Source of the DNA: RGIG3077 sp045541475
GTDB lineage: Bacteria > Bacillota > Clostridia > Oscillospirales > Ruminococcaceae
Direction: 5' to 3'
DNA length: 64,000 bases
NCBI GenBank assembly: GCA_045541475.1
Contig: JAZQJI010000033.1
Span: 1-64,000 of the forward strand
Every line of letters starts with the position of its first letter. The stretch's first letter is position 1. Positions 62,967 through 64,000 of this stretch are shown here, piece after piece. Both the position numbers and the translations under genes were made by a program. Below the pieces are notes generated by a model. That model made no database searches. It saw nothing but the letters and a program-made list of their open reading frames with translations, and was not told where the DNA came from.

Positions 62967-63260
62967 ATGGCAACAATGTTTGAAGGTATGATGCTTTTGT
63001 GCTTTGGCTTATCGTGGCCGATTTCTGTTTACAAAAGCATTACGTCAAAATCCACAAAGGGCAAAAGCGTGATTTTTATATCAGCAATACTAATTGGCTA
63101 TATTTGCGGTATTGCGGGGAAAATCGCATCAGGCAGCATAAACTATGTGCTTGCAATTTATATTTTTAATTTTACTGTTGTAAGCATTGATTTTATCCTG
63201 TACTTTATCAATAAAAATGCAGAAACAAAATCCAATGCTATCGCTATGCAGGCAAAATAA
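62967..63260 (+). CDS. Small three-helix membrane protein, PQ-loop/SemiSWEET-like
   Basis: A 97-residue membrane protein with three hydrophobic helices. The first contains GLSWPISVYKSITSKSTKGKS, resembling the PQ-loop half-repeat of SemiSWEET transporters, where a proline in helix 1 is followed by a basic loop. The second and third helices are AILIGYICGIAGKIA and YIFNFTVVSIDFILYF. ATG 62967 is preferred over GTG 62955. A dimeric small transporter is possible but unproven. LysR is the likely regulator. Confidence 0.7.
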   Translation: MATMFEGMMLLCFGLSWPISVYKSITSKSTKGKSVIFISAILIGYICGIAGKIASGSINYVLAIYIFNFTVVSIDFILYFINKNAETKSNAIAMQAK

Positions 63261-63274
63261 CTTAATACATTTGC

Positions 63275-63310
63275 AAAACCTTGCGCTGAATTATCAACGC
63301 AGGGTTTTTT
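63275..63310 (+). terminator. Terminator after the small membrane protein gene
   Basis: AAAACCTTGCG (63275-63285) pairs with CGCAGGGTTTT (63298-63308), one mismatch, with T-run continuing to 63310. Confidence 0.85.
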
Positions 63311-63342
63311 AGTGATAATTTATCAGTATTTTCAAAAAATTC

Positions 63343-63371
63343 ATGACATACAGCATCTTTTGTGGTATAAT
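63343..63371 (+). promoter_or_regulatory. Promoter of metG
   Basis: ATGACA (63343-63348), 17-bp spacer, TATAAT (63366-63371) with extended -10 TG. The leader is about 65 nt and shows no T-box. Confidence 0.75.
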
Positions 63372-63441
63372 GTTTTTGTATGCAAATTCTGCCATTAAGA
63401 ATTTCGCAAAATAATCTCTTTCATCAGGAGGAAAAAACATT

Positions 63442-64000
63442 ATGAAACCAAAATATTACATCACAACCGCTATTGCGTACACATCAAGAAAGCCGCACAT
63501 TGGCAACAGCTACGAAATTGTTATGACCGATGCCATTGCAAGATACAAGCGAATGCTTGGCTATGACGTGCGTTTTCAGACAGGTACCGATGAGCACGGT
63601 CAGAAAATAGAAGAATATGCCAAGGAAGCAGGCATTTCTCCCAAGGAGTATGTTGACAAGGTTGCAGGCGAGATTAAAGACATCTGCGATTTGCTTAACA
63701 CCACCTACGATCATTTTATAAGAACAACTGACGATTATCACGAAGAGGCAGTACAGAAAATCTTTAAAAAGCTGTACGAGCAGGATGATATCTACAAGAG
63801 CGAATACGAAGGACTTTACTGCACGCCCTGCGAGAGCTTTTGGACACAATCTCAGCTTGTTGACGGCAAGTGCCCCGACTGCGGCAGAGAAGTAAAGCCC
63901 GCAAAGGAAGAAGCATATTTCCTGCGTCTTTCAAAATATCAGAAGCAGCTTGAAGAATATATTGAGCAGAACCCTGACTTTATCTATCCTGAAAGCCGCA
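63442..64000 (+). CDS. metG: Methionyl-tRNA synthetase (partial, 3' end missing)
   Basis: The first 186 codons of a class Ia tRNA synthetase; the gene runs off the window. The start has AGGAGG at 63426-63431. Motifs are YYITTAIAYTSRKPHIGNSYE with the HIGH-type signature HIGN, TGTDEHGQK, and a zinc knuckle CTPCESFW...CPDC. It charges tRNA-Met. The two-Cys pair spacing fits the shorter, single-knuckle form of MetRS common in Firmicutes. Confidence 0.97.
   Translation, partial: MKPKYYITTAIAYTSRKPHIGNSYEIVMTDAIARYKRMLGYDVRFQTGTDEHGQKIEEYAKEAGISPKEYVDKVAGEIKDICDLLNTTYDHFIRTTDDYHEEAVQKIFKKLYEQDDIYKSEYEGLYCTPCESFWTQSQLVDGKCPDCGREVKPAKEEAYFLRLSKYQKQLEEYIEQNPDFIYPESR

Noticed and set aside
63372..63441. 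T-box leader before metG
   Set aside because: The leader is only about 65 nt and has no T-box consensus or competing terminator.

Overview
The window looks like chromosome from a fibre-degrading, Gram-positive gut or rumen Firmicute close to Ruminococcus (Oscillospiraceae). The evidence is A+T-rich low-GC codon use, strong GGAGG ribosome sites and sigma-A promoters. There are three dockerin-bearing carbohydrate enzymes (GH44, GH26 and a double CE12-like esterase), poly-threonine linkers, LPxTG-type anchors, and a cobalamin riboswitch driving an ECF transporter. No rRNA, tRNA, CRISPR array, phage or insertion-sequence gene was seen. The species assignment is inference.

Layout. 1-1.7 kb: a chain of five hairpins, a small TIGR04076/ferredoxin pair, and a frameshifted two-helix membrane gene. 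1.9-5.3 kb: dockerin GH44 endoglucanase and a membrane-tethered alpha/beta hydrolase. 5.5-9.1 kb: GntR regulator, ABC transporter and CPBP protease operon. 9.2-18.0 kb: an eight-gene operon whose genes mostly overlap or abut, combining phosphonate synthesis (PEP mutase, phosphonopyruvate decarboxylase, and a cytidylyltransferase fused to an iron-type alcohol dehydrogenase) with lipid enzymes (PlsC-like acyltransferase, acyl-CoA ligase, CDP-alcohol phosphatidyltransferase), a B12-type radical SAM enzyme and a permuted papain-like protein. 18.0-25.2 kb: DUF3592 protein, lipoprotein D-Ala-D-Ala carboxypeptidase, XRE regulator, double-esterase cellulosomal protein, and an SPFH/ribbon-helix-helix pair.

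25.4-31.6 kb (minus strand): a cobalamin-riboswitch operon encoding two surface proteins with transcobalamin-like (DUF4430) domains, followed by EcfT, a double EcfA and a CbrT-like S component. One surface protein also carries an alpha/alpha-toroid and so has the domain content of animal intrinsic factor. 31.6-47.9 kb (minus): a pilus operon with a coiled-coil protein, signal peptidase, a 4224-residue tip adhesin, the major pilin and a class C sortase. The adhesin's CnaB domains appear to host inserted modules, including a complete SGNH hydrolase. 48.3-56.1 kb: PcrA/UvrD helicase, dockerin GH26 mannanase, a small unknown protein, HtrA protease and a CDF metal transporter. 56.2-61.8 kb (minus): a surface-glycan operon (GT2-GtrA, RfbF, RfbG, a reductase, an RfbC-like epimerase, Glf) predicted to make a CDP-6-deoxyhexose and UDP-galactofuranose. 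62-64 kb: LysR with a divergent small membrane protein, and the start of methionyl-tRNA synthetase.

The strongest candidate for an undescribed system is the 9.2-18.0 kb operon. Its gene content predicts that PEP becomes phosphonopyruvate, then phosphonoacetaldehyde, then 2-hydroxyethylphosphonate, which is activated as the CMP ester and attached to a lipid by the CDP-alcohol phosphatidyltransferase: a phosphonolipid pathway whose early steps resemble fosfomycin synthesis. The intrinsic-factor-like cobalamin capture operon and the nested-domain pilus adhesin are the next two. The B12 operon could supply the cofactor for the B12-type radical SAM enzyme in the phosphonate operon.
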